Shown: positions 16,001 through 24,198 of the stretch, one piece after another | Layout: each line of letters starts with the position of its first letter | Numbering within the stretch: position 1 is the stretch's first letter | Made by a program: the position numbers and the translations under genes | The notes under the pieces: generated by a model | Databases searched by the model: none | What the model was told of the DNA's origin: nothing | What the model saw: the letters and a program-made list of their open reading frames with translations, nothing else | DNA from: JAVJSD01 sp040219575 | Lineage (GTDB): Bacteria > Planctomycetota > Planctomycetia > Pirellulales > Pirellulaceae | Reading direction: 5' to 3' | DNA: 40,448 nt | Assembly: GCA_040219575.1 (NCBI GenBank) | Contig: JAVJSD010000078.1 | Coordinates: 1-40,448, forward strand

Positions 16001-16786
16001 CTAGGGATTCTGAACGGCCACCGTGGCGGCGGGCGGGCGGGCTTCGAACTCGGCGATGGTTCGCTCGACGTACCGCAGCACGCGAGGAAACGCCCGTTGA
16101 AACGCTCCGCGATGCGGTGCGTCGGATCCGCCTCCCAGCAACAAGGCGAAGGCCTCCGCGAACGTCTCCTGTCGGCCCGCGGCGCCACGTTGCAAGTAAT
16201 ACGCGAGTTCCGATCGGTCTTCCGCCGAGATCCGCCGCGTCTCGTCGAAGTAGACTCGGAGAAAGTCCCCCGAGGCGGAGCGGAATGCTTCGCCGCCGCT
16301 GGCGCGATCGAACGCATGACCGATTTCGTGCCGCATCACGCCTTCCAACCGGTGGCTTGGCACCACGGCCCCATTCTGGTCGCGCCGCCTCTCGGCGAAG
16401 ATCATCAACCGCGATTTCGGCAGGTGCACGGCGTCGGTGTTCTCCCATGTCATCCCGGCGGGCCAACCGCGCGGCTGCAGGCCGCGCAGCGCCGGCGCGG
16501 CATCTGTCACGAACTCGGCCACATGCAATCGCCAACCGGCGCGCCGTAATCCCCGCCATACATTCTCGGGAACCGATCGCGCGGCGCTCTCCGCGCGGCG
16601 GCGAAAGTCGGCGCTCACCGGCGTGACCATCGCCAGACGCACTTCGGAACCCTCGACCGATGCGCCGGAAGAGTGCTCCGCGGCGAAAGCCTGCCCCAAT
16701 CCAACGTGCCCCAAGAGCATCATCCAGGCGGCGACAAGCAGGAGCCCGGGTGAAGCCGTGAAACGGACCGTCCGTGGTGCTTCCAT
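16001..16786 (-). CDS. Secreted zinc metallopeptidase, anthrax-lethal-factor-like (ATLF type)
   Basis: A 261-residue exported protein. A signal peptide covers about 1-36 (LLLVAAWMMLLGHVGLGQAFA). The zincin motif HEIGH is at 153-157, giving H153 and H157 as zinc ligands and E154 as catalytic base. ETFAEAF at 207-213 has the spacing and sequence of the third-ligand helix in the lethal-factor (M34/ATLF) family, so E207 is the likely third ligand. The length fits a bare catalytic domain without the toxin's binding modules. It is more likely an envelope or extracellular protease than a toxin. It is divergent from the glycosyltransferase at 16925, and hairpin repeats lie downstream. Confidence 0.75.
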   Translation of the reverse strand: MEAPRTVRFTASPGLLLVAAWMMLLGHVGLGQAFAAEHSSGASVEGSEVRLAMVTPVSADFRRRAESAARSVPENVWRGLRRAGWRLHVAEFVTDAAPALRGLQPRGWPAGMTWENTDAVHLPKSRLMIFAERRRDQNGAVVPSHRLEGVMRHEIGHAFDRASGGEAFRSASGDFLRVYFDETRRISAEDRSELAYYLQRGAAGRQETFAEAFALLLGGGSDAPHRGAFQRAFPRVLRYVERTIAEFEARPPAATVAVQNP

Positions 16787-16924
16787 CGACCTAGACTTAA
16801 AGGGGAAATGCTCGCTTCCCTGCGAGGGCGGCGGGAATGTACCGGCGCGGCCGCGACGACGTCAATCGCGATACCGATTCCGCCGGTACGACCCGACCAT
16901 GCGTCAAATCCCGAAGGATCCGAC

Positions 16925-18154
16925 ATGGATACCGGCGCCTTTGTGCCGAACGAAATTTCCGGGCAGGCCGACGTCCCCGTCGTGGCGCCGGTCCACGGAC
17001 TGGGATTGGAGGCGGCATCGCCGTCCGTCGCCGCGGTCGCCACGCTGCCGGTGCTGCATCTGATCAACGGCCAGCACTATGCGGGCGCCGAACGCGTTCA
17101 GGATCTGCTGGCGCAGCAACTGCCAGCACAGGGATTCCGCGTCGGCTTCGCCTGCCTGAAGCCCGAGCGGTTCGCCGAACTGCGCCGCTGCCAGGACGCG
17201 CCGCTGTTCGAACTGGGGATGCGGGGGCGATTCGATTTGCGGCCTGCCTGGCGGGTGGCGGAGTTGGTTCGCCGCGAGGGCTATCGGCTGCTCCACGCGC
17301 ACACGCCGCGGGCCGCGATGATCGGCCGCCTCGCCGCGGCAATGACCGGCGTGCCGCTGGTGTACCACGTGCACAGCCCCACCTCGCGCGACACCACGCA
17401 TCGGCTGCGGAACTGGCTGAACACGACCGTCGAGCGCTGGGCCATCGCCGGCGCGGCGCGGCTGATCACCGTCTCCGCCAGCCTGGCCGAACACATGCGC
17501 CGCTCGGGCGTCGCGGCGGAGCGACTGACGGTCGTGCCCAACGGCGTGCCCTGCGTCGAGTCGGTCCCCGACCGTCTTCCGCCGACGGACACGTGGACGC
17601 TCGGAACGGTGGCGCTGTTCCGACCCCGCAAGGGAACCGAGGTGTTGCTGGAAGCGATGGCGCTGCTGCGGGACCAGGGGCTCTCGCTGAGGCTGCGCGC
17701 CGTGGGACCGTTCGAGACATCCGACTACCAGCAGCGACTCGAGTCGTTGGTCGAACACTATGGACTGCATTCGCACGTCGAGTGGACGGGCTACTGTCGC
17801 GACGTCTCGGCGGAGCTCGCCCAGATGGATTTGTTCGTGCTGCCGAGCCTGTTCGGCGAGGGGCTGCCGATGGTGGTGCTGGAGGCGATGGCGGCGGGGG
17901 TACCGGTGGCGGCGACAAGAGTTGAGGGCGTGCCCGAGGCGATTCGCGACGAGCTCGACGGCGTGTTGGCCGAGCCGCGCGACGCTCGGTCCCTGGCCGA
18001 CGCCATCCGCCGCGTCATCGACGGCGACGTCGATTGGCAAGCACTGCGAGCAGGGGCTTTGGCCCGACAGCGCGAGTGTTTCTCCGACATCAGCATGGCG
18101 GCCGGCGTGGCGCGCGTGTATCGCGAGCTGCTCGAGACCACGAAGGGCTGCTAG
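16925..18154 (+). CDS. Family GT4 glycosyltransferase
   Basis: A 409-residue two-domain GT-B enzyme. The acceptor-side Rossmann domain begins at LHLINGQHYAGAERVQDLLAQ (about 44-64), the usual GT4 opening in which GGAE is replaced by YAGAE. The donor-binding half shows VVPNGV (about 199), GTVALFRPRKGTEVLLEAMALL (about 220-241), the family motif LPSLFGEGLPMVVLEAMAAG (about 304-323), with its two spaced glutamates, and VAATRVEGVPEAI. It transfers a sugar from a nucleotide donor and is probably cytoplasmic or peripheral to the inner membrane. ATG 16925 is preferred over ATG 16808 because GAAGGA lies just upstream and the added residues have no domain character. No other polysaccharide genes are next to it, so the product is unknown. 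Confidence 0.88.
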   Translation: MDTGAFVPNEISGQADVPVVAPVHGLGLEAASPSVAAVATLPVLHLINGQHYAGAERVQDLLAQQLPAQGFRVGFACLKPERFAELRRCQDAPLFELGMRGRFDLRPAWRVAELVRREGYRLLHAHTPRAAMIGRLAAAMTGVPLVYHVHSPTSRDTTHRLRNWLNTTVERWAIAGAARLITVSASLAEHMRRSGVAAERLTVVPNGVPCVESVPDRLPPTDTWTLGTVALFRPRKGTEVLLEAMALLRDQGLSLRLRAVGPFETSDYQQRLESLVEHYGLHSHVEWTGYCRDVSAELAQMDLFVLPSLFGEGLPMVVLEAMAAGVPVAATRVEGVPEAIRDELDGVLAEPRDARSLADAIRRVIDGDVDWQALRAGALARQRECFSDISMAAGVARVYRELLETTKGC

Positions 18155-18281
18155 CATTCCGGTTCGTCGCTGGGGTGCCATGCTCTCACGCCGGAGGCGG
18201 GTGAGCATGCTGATCGGGCTCCCGTTGTTGCTGCACGATTCATGGCGGCGGAGCGGGGATTCGCTGGCGACCGCCGCGAGG

Positions 18282-18300
18282 CGCTGGGATAAACCCAGCG
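18282..18300. repeat. Hairpin CGCTGGG-ATAAA-CCCAGCG
   Basis: A perfect 7-base-pair stem with a 5-base loop lies 128 bases after the glycosyltransferase stop. It may help end that transcript, but there is no T-tract. The rest of 18155-18368 shows no gene. Confidence 0.5.
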
Positions 18301-18368
18301 GCTCAGAGATAGAGATATTGAGCGGGCGTCGTACTTTGCGCCATCGGCGCAAGCTGCCTCGCTTCATC

Positions 18369-18397
18369 TTGTGAGGGTCTCCGGCATTGCGTATACT
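18369..18397 (+). promoter_or_regulatory. Sigma70-type promoter without a clear gene downstream
   Basis: TTGTGA (18369-18374) and TATACT (18392-18397) are separated by exactly 17 bases, a close match to the sigma70 consensus. Transcription would start near 18404 and run into about 780 bases with no recognisable protein before flgM at 19187. Confidence 0.65.
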
Positions 18398-18407
18398 CCC
18401 CGCGCGA

Positions 18408-18788
18408 ATGAGGCAGGAATTGCCGATTTGCGGCACTCCAGACGCCACGTTCGCGATGTTCGGAAAAGTTGCCTCGGCCGGCAAACCATTTCCGTGCCGA
18501 ACGCGTAGGATGTTCAGGATGATCGAAAGATCACTCCAAGTTGGTCACAGGATTCTCGTCGTGACGGCAGGAGGAAGTTCTTTTCCGCCGCCCGACGACA
18601 CGGAAGTCGATGCTCAAACGCAACCTGTCGCCGGCAGGCGACGCGGCCCGGAAGATCGGGCCCGCCGACCGTTGCTTTGCGTGAACTTCGCCCGTGGCGT
18701 TTTCTCGACAGACGATGTCGAGCTTGCGTCATGCGGACAGGCGGCACAGCCGCGCGACACGCATGCACGTGCTACAAGATGCAGCTGA
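18408..18788 (+). CDS. Doubtful small ORF behind a good promoter
   Basis: A 126-codon frame begins at ATG 18408, only a few bases after the predicted transcription start, so it would be nearly leaderless. The product (MRQELPICGTPDATFAMFGK at its start) has mixed cysteines, prolines and arginines and matches no family I know. There is no Shine-Dalgarno sequence. Its reading frame does not show the strong third-position GC bias of the real genes here. A non-coding RNA is the alternative. Confidence 0.2.
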   Translation: MRQELPICGTPDATFAMFGKVASAGKPFPCRTRRMFRMIERSLQVGHRILVVTAGGSSFPPPDDTEVDAQTQPVAGRRRGPEDRARRPLLCVNFARGVFSTDDVELASCGQAAQPRDTHARATRCS

Positions 18789-19186
18789 GCAGAAAGCATT
18801 GAAACGGAGACAGCCGCAGGACGATGAAGGGGGTGCTTTCATGATCGCGCTTGCGAGGTCGAACTCGTCAGCCACGGATCGTAAGTTCCCCGACACGGAA
18901 TGCGGCGTCGACGAGAAAGCGGTGACGTATATTTGGGTGACGGAAAACCGGGCCCCGGGCCTGGCGCCTCCCTGCCGCCTAGCAACTCGACCTGATTCCA
19001 ATCAACGAAGGTCTCTTCAGACCGGGTCGAGCCAGCGGCAGACAGCGCCAACCGCCCCGCCGGCGACTCATCCCACTTTCCGGTCAACGAAGCACTGGCG
19101 AGACGACTTGCGGAGCCTTATGCTGAACATGTGCACGGGCGCATGCGGCCAAGGCGACGCCGACTCGCACACGGGGAATTGAAACG
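18789..19186. other. Gene-poor stretch ahead of flgM
   Basis: No convincing protein is visible on either strand. Base composition is lower in GC than the genes around it. Small hairpins occur just upstream, such as CTCGACA-GACGA-TGTCGAG near 18707-18725 and GCGGC-ACA-GCCGC near 18741. The stretch could be the end of a long non-coding transcript or the leader of flgM. A GGGGA about ten bases before ATG 19187 may serve as its ribosome-binding site. Confidence 0.4.
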
Positions 19187-19465
19187 ATGCAGATCTTTGG
19201 CCCAACCGCCGTTCACGGACCGCAGTCCGTCAATGCTCCACACCGCGCCCAAGCGCCGCAGTCGGCGCCCAGCGCTAACTCCGTGACGGGAGCCGATCAA
19301 TTGGACATCTCGAGCCAGGCCAGCTACGTCAGCCAGGCCCGCGACCTGCCGGACATCCGCGCCGACCGCGTGGCGGAGATCCGCCAGCAGATCGCCAGCG
19401 GCGCGTACGAAACCGACGAGAAGCTCGACATCGCGCTCGACCGCCTGCTGGCCGAGATCGGCTGA
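19187..19465 (+). CDS. flgM: FlgM-like anti-sigma-28 factor
   Basis: A 92-residue protein with a disordered, glutamine- and alanine-rich N-terminal half and a C-terminal half matching FlgM: DQLDISSQASYVSQARDLPD, then DRVAEIRQQIASGAYETDEKLDIALDRLLAEI. FlgM binds and silences the flagellar sigma factor FliA until the hook is complete, when FlgM is exported. The length is typical (90-100 residues). No flagellar genes lie nearby; isolated flgM homologues like this occur in planctomycetes. The symbol follows family similarity rather than demonstrated function. Confidence 0.82.
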   Translation: MQIFGPTAVHGPQSVNAPHRAQAPQSAPSANSVTGADQLDISSQASYVSQARDLPDIRADRVAEIRQQIASGAYETDEKLDIALDRLLAEIG

Positions 19466-19570
19466 CGTCGAGTTCGCCGATACGACGGACGTCCTCGTCC
19501 GTCGTCGTTGGTCGCTCGTGAGCTAATGGTCAGGAGCGATCTTCGATGTAGTTCGCCCCAAACGCTTGCC

Positions 19571-20307
19571 AGGGCCGTTCACGGCCCTCTATCCGCCGCA
19601 GGCGGTGATAGCCCCGGCGTTTACGCCGGGGCGTTGTGGCGCGCATCATCGCATCTCCTCAGGGCCGCTTGCGGTCCTTCCCTTGCACGGAGACGACCGG
19701 CTTCAGCCTTCATTTTGCGCAAGCGGGTAGGTTTCAATTTGCGTGGCCAGCTCCAGTCGTTCGACAGCGCGACCATGTGCGTGATGCTCCTGTTGGCTTT
19801 CGATGTACTTGCAAACCCATGGCAAATCGCCGGTGCCGAACGAGACGACGCCATATCCTGTTTGCCATTGCAGCGTCTTCCTCTTGCCGCCTACTTCGCG
19901 ATTTACGTCATAGGATGATCCGCCCTTGAGTTGCCCGACATAGTCGCTGATCGTCAACGTCGGCGGAATCGTAACCGCAACATGCACATGGGTCGGTGTA
20001 CCGCCGACGGCGTGCACGAAAACTCCAGGGGTGTCGATGATTCGTTTCTTGAGCAGTCGATGCGCGATCGGTTCGATGGCCGGTGTCAGCAGCGGCAGAC
20101 TGTTCTTGGTGTGCCAGACGAAGTGCAGATTGATTTCGCTGTAGAAGTTTCCCGACATGCCCGTCTCCTTGGTATTGGGTGGCTGAAGCCAAGAGGGAAG
20201 GGACCGTGAACGGCCCTGAATGGCCAGGAGAGTCGGAGGGCATCTTACCCCGGCGTAAACGCCGGGGCTAATACCGCCTGCGGCGGATAAGGGCGGTAAA
20301 CCGCCCT
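19571..20307. mobile_element. RAYT element framed by inverted sets of REP-like hairpins
   Basis: Three hairpins on the left (AGGGCCGT..ACGGCCCT 19571-19588; CCGCC-GCA-GGCGG 19593-19605; CCCCGGCG-TTTA-CGCCGGGG within 19611-19632) recur on the right in reverse order and orientation (20248-20267, 20274-20286, 20290-20307). Between them is an IS200-like transposase on the minus strand. The outermost stems differ in sequence (AGGGCCGT against AGGGCGGT) but both pair perfectly. Extra related hairpins occur at about 19661-19679 and 20199-20217. This is the layout of a REP-associated tyrosine transposase locus. Confidence 0.8.
19703..20158 (-). CDS. IS200-like REP-associated tyrosine transposase (RAYT)
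   Basis: A 151-residue HUH-type Y1 transposase. The start matches IS200/IS605 TnpA proteins (NFYSEINLHFVWHTKNSLPLL). The metal-binding HUH motif is HVHVAV (about 71-76), and the nucleophile region is KYIESQQEHH (about 123-132), with Tyr as the catalytic residue. Such enzymes cut and rejoin single-stranded DNA at hairpins and are held responsible for spreading REP sequences. ATG 20158 (MSGNFYSE) is chosen; longer starts run into the flanking hairpins. The frame is intact, so the gene may be active. Confidence 0.88.
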   Translation of the reverse strand: MSGNFYSEINLHFVWHTKNSLPLLTPAIEPIAHRLLKKRIIDTPGVFVHAVGGTPTHVHVAVTIPPTLTISDYVGQLKGGSSYDVNREVGGKRKTLQWQTGYGVVSFGTGDLPWVCKYIESQQEHHAHGRAVERLELATQIETYPLAQNEG

Positions 20308-20488
20308 GGAGTCGCAGCATGCTACTGGACCGAGAACGGCGCGGCTATCTCGGCGAGGTCGCAATCCATGTGAAAACTCACACAGCCTCCCTCGTCCACT
20401 TGTCCAAATCCTGGCGGCTTGCGTGTGCTTGCGACTACAATGCGCCATGCCAGGGGCGCTGGCGCATTGTGCATAGTGGGAGGCGTTT

Positions 20489-21949
20489 ATGTCGGTCATC
20501 ACGACCAACGACTTGCGTCGTAGTGGGATCGCTCTGCTTGTTTGTTCGCTGGTTGCGCTGCTTCACAGTGCGGCCGTCGCCCAGAGCGAACCGTCTCCGG
20601 AACCGGGGCCCGCGCCGCCGGATCGGGTGACGCCGTTTCCGGCCACCACCGTGCAACTGCCTACGTTCGGCGTGGCGATTGATGCGGAAGGCGTGTTGTC
20701 GCTGCGACGGTACGACGATCCCGGCGGGCGCCTGAGGGCCACGCGCGTGGCGGCGGCGCGATCGACGCTCCCCGACGATGTGCTGCGGAGCAGCGACCTC
20801 CGCAAGGTCTCGCTGGTGAAGCTCGAAAAGGCGATTCGTGAGAAGATCGAGGCGGGCGAGGCGCCCGATGAAACGATGCGGCGTTTGGCCGGCCTGTTGT
20901 GGGTGCAGTACGTGTTCTTCTACCCCGACGAGGGCGACATCGTGCTGGCCGGTCCGGCCGAAGGCTGGATCGAGGACGCCGCCGGCCGCGCCGTCGGCGC
21001 GAGCAGCGGCCGACCGGTGTTGTTGTTGGAGGACCTGATCGTGGCGCTGCGGGCCTATGCTCCCGGGCGGCGCGATCGTCCGTTCATCGGCTGCACGATC
21101 GATCCCGATCGCGAGGGGCTGGCCCGGCTGAAGCAGTTTCAGAGCACCGTGCCGCGCGTCATTCCGCAAAGCCAGCGGGGCGCGGCGGCGGCCGCCATCG
21201 CCAAGGGGATGCGCGACTCGCTGGGCATGGCCGACATCCGCGTGTTCGGCATCTCCGAGAAGACGCATGCCGCCCGCGTGCTAATCGAGGCCGACTATCG
21301 CATGAAGCTGATCGGCATCGGGCTCGAACCGCCGCCGGTGCGGATGACGACGTTCATGGAGGCGCTCAAGGGCGCCAGCCACTCCACCTTGCAGCGGTGG
21401 TGGTTCACGCCGAACTACGGTTGCGTGAAAGTCACTCCCGATCACCTGGCGATGGAGCTGATCGGCGAAGGCGTGCAATTGCTCGGCGAAGACAAGTTGA
21501 TCGGCGACGACGGATCGTTGGCGGCGGCCGGCGCCCGGCCCAACAAGGCCAGCGAACTGTTCACGACGGCGTTTACGAACAAGTATCCGGAGATCGCCGA
21601 GGCCAGCCCCGTGTACGCGCAGATGCGGAGCTTTGTCGATCTTTTGGTGACGGCGGCCTTCATTCGCAGTGAGGGATACTACGATCGCTCGGGCTGGCGG
21701 CTGGGCGTGCTGGCCGACGAAAAGGCGCTCCCCGTGGAAACCCACGACAGCGCCGACAAGGTGATGTGCGCGGTGAACTCGCAATGGAAGGGGAGCCGGC
21801 TGTTCACGCCGGCCGGCGGCGGCGTCTCGATCCGCGCCCACCAGGCGCTCGCCGACGGGTGGCTGTACGGCGACCAGAATGGAAAGCTCGCCGACGCCTA
21901 CGACGCCGTCCACAAGCGGCTGGCCATCGAACGCTGGTGGTGGGATTGA
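20489..21949 (+). CDS. Secreted DUF1598-like planctomycete protein
   Basis: A 486-residue exported protein. A signal peptide ends near VAQSEP (about 32). The body (LRKVSLVKLEKAIREKIEAG; RRLAGLLWVQYVFFYPDEGDIVLAGPAEGWI; RPFIGCTIDPDREGLARLK) resembles the planctomycete family DUF1598. Later text includes RAHQALADGWLYGDQNGKLADAYDAVHKRLA. No enzyme signature is evident. The gene has GGGAGG five bases before ATG 20489 and a TACAAT -10 box at 20436-20441, though the -35 is weak. It is convergent with the SppA-like gene. Function is unknown. Confidence 0.8.
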   Translation: MSVITTNDLRRSGIALLVCSLVALLHSAAVAQSEPSPEPGPAPPDRVTPFPATTVQLPTFGVAIDAEGVLSLRRYDDPGGRLRATRVAAARSTLPDDVLRSSDLRKVSLVKLEKAIREKIEAGEAPDETMRRLAGLLWVQYVFFYPDEGDIVLAGPAEGWIEDAAGRAVGASSGRPVLLLEDLIVALRAYAPGRRDRPFIGCTIDPDREGLARLKQFQSTVPRVIPQSQRGAAAAAIAKGMRDSLGMADIRVFGISEKTHAARVLIEADYRMKLIGIGLEPPPVRMTTFMEALKGASHSTLQRWWFTPNYGCVKVTPDHLAMELIGEGVQLLGEDKLIGDDGSLAAAGARPNKASELFTTAFTNKYPEIAEASPVYAQMRSFVDLLVTAAFIRSEGYYDRSGWRLGVLADEKALPVETHDSADKVMCAVNSQWKGSRLFTPAGGGVSIRAHQALADGWLYGDQNGKLADAYDAVHKRLAIERWWWD

Positions 21950-21969
21950 GGCAGATGTAGCAGCTGTAG

Positions 21970-21997
21970 GCCGGAACATCCGCAGGGCGGTTCCGGC
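21970..21997. terminator. Hairpin between convergent genes
   Basis: GCCGGAAC (21970-21977) pairs perfectly with GTTCCGGC (21990-21997) across a 12-base loop, 20 bases after the DUF1598-like stop and ahead of the convergent SppA-like stop at 22103. It probably acts as a bidirectional transcript end; there is no T-tract. Confidence 0.45.
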
Positions 21998-22102
21998 TGA
22001 GCGCCGCCGGATGGTGAATCGCGGCGACGTGTATTCGTTCGCGTGGCGTTTGGGGAATGCCGCAGCTGCGCAAGCTGGTTTCGGCCTACGGCCTACGGTC
22101 GG

Positions 22103-23131
22103 CTAGCGGCCGCCGGCCTTGGAGAGCATCGGCTCGGGCTGCCAGACGTAGAGGAACGTCGGCATCTGGGTGCGGTCGAGGCCCGGCACGTTCATGGGGA
22201 ACATGGCGCCTTGCAGCGGCGCGTTGGGCGTCACCGCATACGGCGTGCGGGCCTTGTCGTTGCAGCGGTGGAAGACGACCACGCGGGCCGAGGGGCATCC
22301 GCCCAAACGTCGGGCCAACTCCGCCGCGTCGTCGACGTAGCCGATGTTGTCGATCAGGCCCCGCGCGAGCGCCTGCCGGGCGGTGAACACGCGGCCGTCG
22401 AAGTCTTCCGCCGCCATCCGCAATTGCGGCCGACCTTGCTGGACGATGTGCCGCAAGCGGCCTTGAAACTCGTCGGCGATCGCTTGCAGGATTTCCAACT
22501 GCTCTTCGCTCATCGCCTCCACCGGCGAGCCCATGTCGACGTTCGGCGCCCCGCGCACGGGCGTGGCGAAAATGTTCAGCTGCATCATCTGATCGCGGAG
22601 GTTGTACAGATTCAGAATCACGCCCAATCCACCGGTCACGCTGGTGGGATGAGCCACGATCTGATCGGCCGCCGTGGCGAGGTAATACGCCCCGCCGGTT
22701 CCCACGTCCATCAGCACGGCGACGACCGGCAAACCGGTGCGGGCTTTGAAGGCGGCCAGGTCGCGCCACATGATGTCGCTGGCGGTCACCCCGCCGCCGT
22801 AGCTGTTGATCCGCACGACGACCGCGCAAACACACGGGTCAACCGCAATGCGATCGAGCTTCTCGCGAAACAGCGAGACAGGGTTCTCACCCAGCGAATA
22901 CAGCCCGGTCATGTCCATGTTCAGCAGCATGCCGTCGACATCGACCAGGGCGATCTTCCGCTCGCCGCCGCCCGGAATGACCGGCATCTCGACGAGGGCG
23001 CCGCCGTCGGGAACCGGCGGCATCTGCACCGACGCGCTGACATTCGTGTTGACCTGGAACGGCTTGCTCAGCGGCCCCCGGCACCCGGCCAGGGCGGCCA
23101 ACAGCGCGATCCACAGGAAGGTGCGAGCCAT
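22103..23131 (-). CDS. SppA/S49-like lipoprotein, catalytic dyad apparently lost
   Basis: A 342-residue protein with a lipoprotein signal (FLWIALLAALAGC, lipid Cys about residue 17). The S49/ClpP-like core is clear: VCAVVVRINSYGGGVTASDIMW, VVAVLMDVGTGGAYYLATAADQIVAHPTSVTGGLGV, and the downstream VDMGSPVEAMSEEQLEILQ. In SppA the nucleophile lies in A-A-S-G-G-Y-Y. Here the aligned string is G-T-G-G-A-Y-Y, so Gly sits where Ser is expected. The general-base lysine usually precedes D-x-G-S-P-like sequence; here that position is Val (NVDMGSP). The protein is therefore more likely a non-catalytic homologue than a working signal-peptide peptidase. It should be anchored in the envelope. ATG 23131 is used because it begins the lipoprotein signal. 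Confidence 0.85.
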   Translation of the reverse strand: MARTFLWIALLAALAGCRGPLSKPFQVNTNVSASVQMPPVPDGGALVEMPVIPGGGERKIALVDVDGMLLNMDMTGLYSLGENPVSLFREKLDRIAVDPCVCAVVVRINSYGGGVTASDIMWRDLAAFKARTGLPVVAVLMDVGTGGAYYLATAADQIVAHPTSVTGGLGVILNLYNLRDQMMQLNIFATPVRGAPNVDMGSPVEAMSEEQLEILQAIADEFQGRLRHIVQQGRPQLRMAAEDFDGRVFTARQALARGLIDNIGYVDDAAELARRLGGCPSARVVVFHRCNDKARTPYAVTPNAPLQGAMFPMNVPGLDRTQMPTFLYVWQPEPMLSKAGGR

Positions 23132-23630
23132 GGCGATCCGTCGAGGAAATCGATGCGGGCAGTTCACGATAGCTGTATCCGCGTTCACTTCTGCGATCAG
23201 CGGGAAGTTATCTGCCGGCCCTGAAGACGTTTGATCTCTGGATGTCCGTGTTCAATCCGTAAAAACAACCGTTCGAAATGCACGCCGGCCGCGCGCATTT
23301 GCAGGGAGTCCGCAGATACGTGAGAACCGCTTTGGTCTTTTCTTATTGATTTGGCAAACGGTCAAAGAAACAGCGTCCCTGATTTCCGTGGGAGACGTCC
23401 GCACTGAGAGGATATCGGCCCGATTACGAGCGTCGCGTCAGTCGTCGGCGTCGTATCGAGCGAAACCGATTTTCCCGGCGCGCCGTCTGTAACGATTGCG
23501 CAAGGCGTGACGGCGCGGGAAAAGGCGACGGTTCGGTCGTTTGTTCGGCCGCGCGCTGTGGTAGATTGCAGGACGCACATCGGACCTCGCCGGTTGGCAG
23601 GTTGACGCGCGACCCGGGAAGGAGACTCTC
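23132..23630. other. Divergent spacer between the SppA-like and small secreted protein genes
   Basis: No gene is visible in these 499 bases. The main structure is a long hairpin at 23470-23533. A TAGATT -10-like box (23562-23567) follows, with a TTGTTC upstream but only a 15-base spacing. The sequence at 23335-23365 is AT-rich for this genome. Confidence 0.4.
23470..23533. promoter_or_regulatory. Long near-perfect hairpin ahead of a small secreted protein
   Basis: TTTTCCCG followed, after a three-base insert, by CGCCGTC (23470-23487) pairs with GACGGCGCGGGAAAA (23519-23533). That gives 15 pairs with one 3-base bulge and a 31-base loop. It ends about 98 bases before the start codon at 23631. 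It may be a terminator, an attenuator or a protein-binding site. Confidence 0.45.
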
Positions 23631-24167
23631 TTGATTCGACAAGTCTGGCTGCTCGCAATCGTCGTCTTGGCGAACTGCTCGCTTGGCATGGCGCAGGCCG
23701 ACAAGTCGCAGACGCTTCGTACGACCGACGAGATTCAGGCCGCGATCGCCGGCGACGTCGCCACGCTCGACATACGCAGCGCGTCGGGCATCGGCAAGGG
23801 GAAGGTGGAGCGCGCGGGCGACGCCTGGCCCAAGACCGTCGTCCTCCGACTGCACCTCAAGGGGCTGGAGTCGCTGAGCATCCGCGGCGGCGACGTGCTG
23901 CTGGAGACGTACGTCTCCAGTTCCGATCCGGCCAAGCAGTATGCCAATCTCGGGCGCGGCGGCGATGAGCCGAAACCGATCGACCGACGCAGTCCCTACT
24001 GGCCCATCCTGCGCCGCGAGCAAGCCCGCGCCGAAGACGACACGACCAAACCCGCCACGACCAAACCCGCCACGGACGGTTACTTCGAGATCACGCTGCC
24101 GCCGAAGCTCCTGGCGGAGAACCCGCGCGTCCTCGAACTGCACTGGGTCGATTTCTTCCGCGGCTAG
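23631..24167 (+). CDS. Small secreted protein of unknown function
   Basis: A 178-residue protein starting at TTG 23631, which is supported by a strong Shine-Dalgarno (GGAAGGAGA) 6-8 bases upstream. The N-terminus (MIRQVWLLAIVVLANCSLGMAQA) is a signal peptide; the Cys could be a lipid site, but the lipobox is poor. The mature part is beta-rich (VVLRLHLKGLESLSIRGGDVLLETYVSS) with a low-complexity T-K-P-A-T repeat at about 142-150, and it ends in VLELHWVDFFRG. I do not recognise the family. It is convergent with the sulfatase, with a hairpin pair between them. Confidence 0.75.
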   Translation: MIRQVWLLAIVVLANCSLGMAQADKSQTLRTTDEIQAAIAGDVATLDIRSASGIGKGKVERAGDAWPKTVVLRLHLKGLESLSIRGGDVLLETYVSSSDPAKQYANLGRGGDEPKPIDRRSPYWPILRREQARAEDDTTKPATTKPATDGYFEITLPPKLLAENPRVLELHWVDFFRG

Positions 24168-24198
24168 CAGCGCGTGACAACGAAGAATGGTCGTCGCG

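Noticed and set aside
16808..16924. Earlier ATG start (16808) for the glycosyltransferase
   Set aside because: The added residues lack domain features, and GAAGGA lies directly ahead of ATG 16925.
18729..19001. 90-codon minus-strand frame in the gene-poor stretch
   Set aside because: Cysteine- and arginine-rich product with no family, no ribosome-binding site and no promoter. Kept only as part of the unexplained region.
23225..23400. tRNA-like GTTCGAAAT string
   Set aside because: No cloverleaf arms can be drawn around it, and the flanks do not form an acceptor stem.
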